Shown here: positions 12,899 through 13,487 of the stretch, in pieces
Position numbering within the stretch: the first letter of the stretch is position 1
Layout: the number at the start of each line of letters is the position of its first letter
DNA from: an uncultured Collinsella sp.
GTDB lineage: Bacteria; Actinomycetota; Coriobacteriia; Coriobacteriales; Coriobacteriaceae
Reading direction: 5' to 3'
DNA: 13,487 bases
NCBI GenBank assembly: GCA_902494565.1
Contig: CABUTN010000044.1
Location: 1 to 13,487, forward strand
Translations under genes and position numbers: made by a program
Notes under the pieces: generated by a model
Told to the model about the DNA's origin: nothing
What the model saw: the letters and a program-made list of their open reading frames with translations, nothing else
Databases searched by the model: none

Positions 12899-13324
12899 AT
12901 GAAAAAGCTCAGGACGCTTGCTGACGTGTTGCGCCAGGCGGGCTTCGTGCGCATTACGGAGCTGTTCCTCGTCTTCTATCTGCTGTGCTCGACGGCCGTC
13001 TGGCTGTCCGAACCCACGACCCTCACGTTTGGCGATGGGCTCTGGTTTAGCTTTGAGACCGTATCGACGATCGGCTTTGGCGACATTCCGGCCGAAACGC
13101 CGGTCGCCCGTGTCATCACGGTCGTCCTGAGCGTTATCAGCATTTTTTACATTGCCATGCTCACGGGCGTTGCGGTGAGCTACTGCAATACGCTCATCAA
13201 GATGCGCCAAAAGGACACCATGGCGCGCTTTATGGATGATCTGGAGCATTTGGAAGAGCTCGATCGCGACCAGCTCGCCGATCTGTCGCGCCGCGTGCGC
13301 GAATATCGGCGCCGCCAACGCTAG
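12899..13324 (+). CDS. Two-transmembrane potassium channel family protein
   Basis: A 141-residue membrane protein with an Ion_trans_2 pore: TM1 at about 20-37 (ITELFLVFYLLCSTAVWL), pore helix 46-56 (DGLWFSFETVS), selectivity filter TIGFGD at 57-62, TM2 at about 71-96 (RVITVVLSVISIFYIAMLTG). The filter matches the T-x-G-Y/F-G-D consensus for potassium. It would assemble as a tetramer in the membrane. The C-terminal 40 residues are highly charged (FMDDLEHLEELDRDQLADLSRRVREYRRRQ) and probably form a coiled coil in place of an RCK gating domain, which is absent. AAAGGG (12888-12893) precedes ATG 12899; a further in-frame TTG at 12836 has no such support. It lies 35 bases before the next gene and may be cotranscribed with it. 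Confidence 0.88.
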   Translation: MKKLRTLADVLRQAGFVRITELFLVFYLLCSTAVWLSEPTTLTFGDGLWFSFETVSTIGFGDIPAETPVARVITVVLSVISIFYIAMLTGVAVSYCNTLIKMRQKDTMARFMDDLEHLEELDRDQLADLSRRVREYRRRQR

Positions 13325-13359
13325 AGCGGGCGCCACGCATCACGACGAGGGGATTGCAT

Positions 13360-13487
13360 ATGAACATCACGGTGTACCTGGGCGCGAACGTCGGCAACGA
13401 CCCGGCGTTTCTGCCCGCGGTGCAGGAGCTGGGCGACTGGATTGGAGCCAACGGCCACGCGCTGGTATACGGCGGGTCCAAGTCGGG
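13360..13487 (+). CDS. LOG / TIGR00730-family Rossmann-fold protein, N-terminal fragment cut by window edge
   Basis: Only 42 complete codons are present. The translation MNITVYLGANVGNDPAFLPA followed by ELGDWIGANGHALVYGGSKSG matches the N-terminus of lysine-decarboxylase-like LOG proteins: a first strand ending in a small-residue loop (VYLGANVG) and VYGGSKSGLMG as the nucleotide-binding turn, of which the last residues fall outside the window. Family members hydrolyse nucleoside 5'-monophosphates (cytokinin riboside monophosphates in plants). GAGGGG (13347-13352) precedes ATG 13360. The catalytic PGGxGTxxE motif would be further downstream and cannot be checked. Confidence 0.8.
   Translation, partial: MNITVYLGANVGNDPAFLPAVQELGDWIGANGHALVYGGSKS

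Overview
The window looks like chromosome from a high-GC Coriobacteriia-type actinobacterium, most likely Collinsella or a close relative. I infer this from gene content (paired hybrid sensor kinases, a TipAS-domain regulator, a MalY-type lyase, a Nim-like flavoprotein), codon use, and small intergenic hairpin repeats containing GGGGACGTTCTT/GACTAGTC or GTGACAAAG. The species call is inference; no rRNA or other decisive marker is present.

Region 1-480 holds the 3' end of an IS3-family transposase, then about 390 bases without a credible gene, occupied by two GTGACAAAG hairpins that bracket a 183-base imperfect palindrome. A dihydrouridine synthase follows (482-1435). Region 1436-2720 is a repeat island: three consecutive hairpins behind dus, a solitary ribbon-helix-helix antitoxin-like gene on the minus strand (1623-1889) with palindromic candidate operators, then about 730 AT-richer bases with a perfect 27-base palindrome and a 228-base element with perfect 29-base inverted ends. 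A 69-base element present at both ends of the island folds into a strong hairpin just 3' of a minus-strand gene each time.

Region 2724-4727: a minus-strand pair, an XRE/zinc-ribbon/TipAS regulator followed by a CPYC glutaredoxin-like protein, is divergent from trmO (tRNA t6A37 methyltransferase), which may be leaderless. A MalY/PatB-family PLP enzyme follows (4840-6054), closed by a strong stem-loop.

Region 6199-12654 is a signalling block. A solute-binding lipoprotein without a transporter overlaps by 4 bases a membrane hybrid histidine kinase ending in a receiver. Facing it is a second hybrid kinase of BvgS architecture, with two Venus-flytrap sensor domains fused in the same chain, followed by a Nim-like flavoprotein. 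The two kinases have very similar receivers, so the window shows split and fused versions of one sensory design side by side. No DNA-binding response regulator is present in the window.

After a tandem GACTAGTC repeat between divergent genes, the window ends with a small two-helix potassium-channel protein and the start of a LOG-family (TIGR00730-type) gene cut by the window edge.
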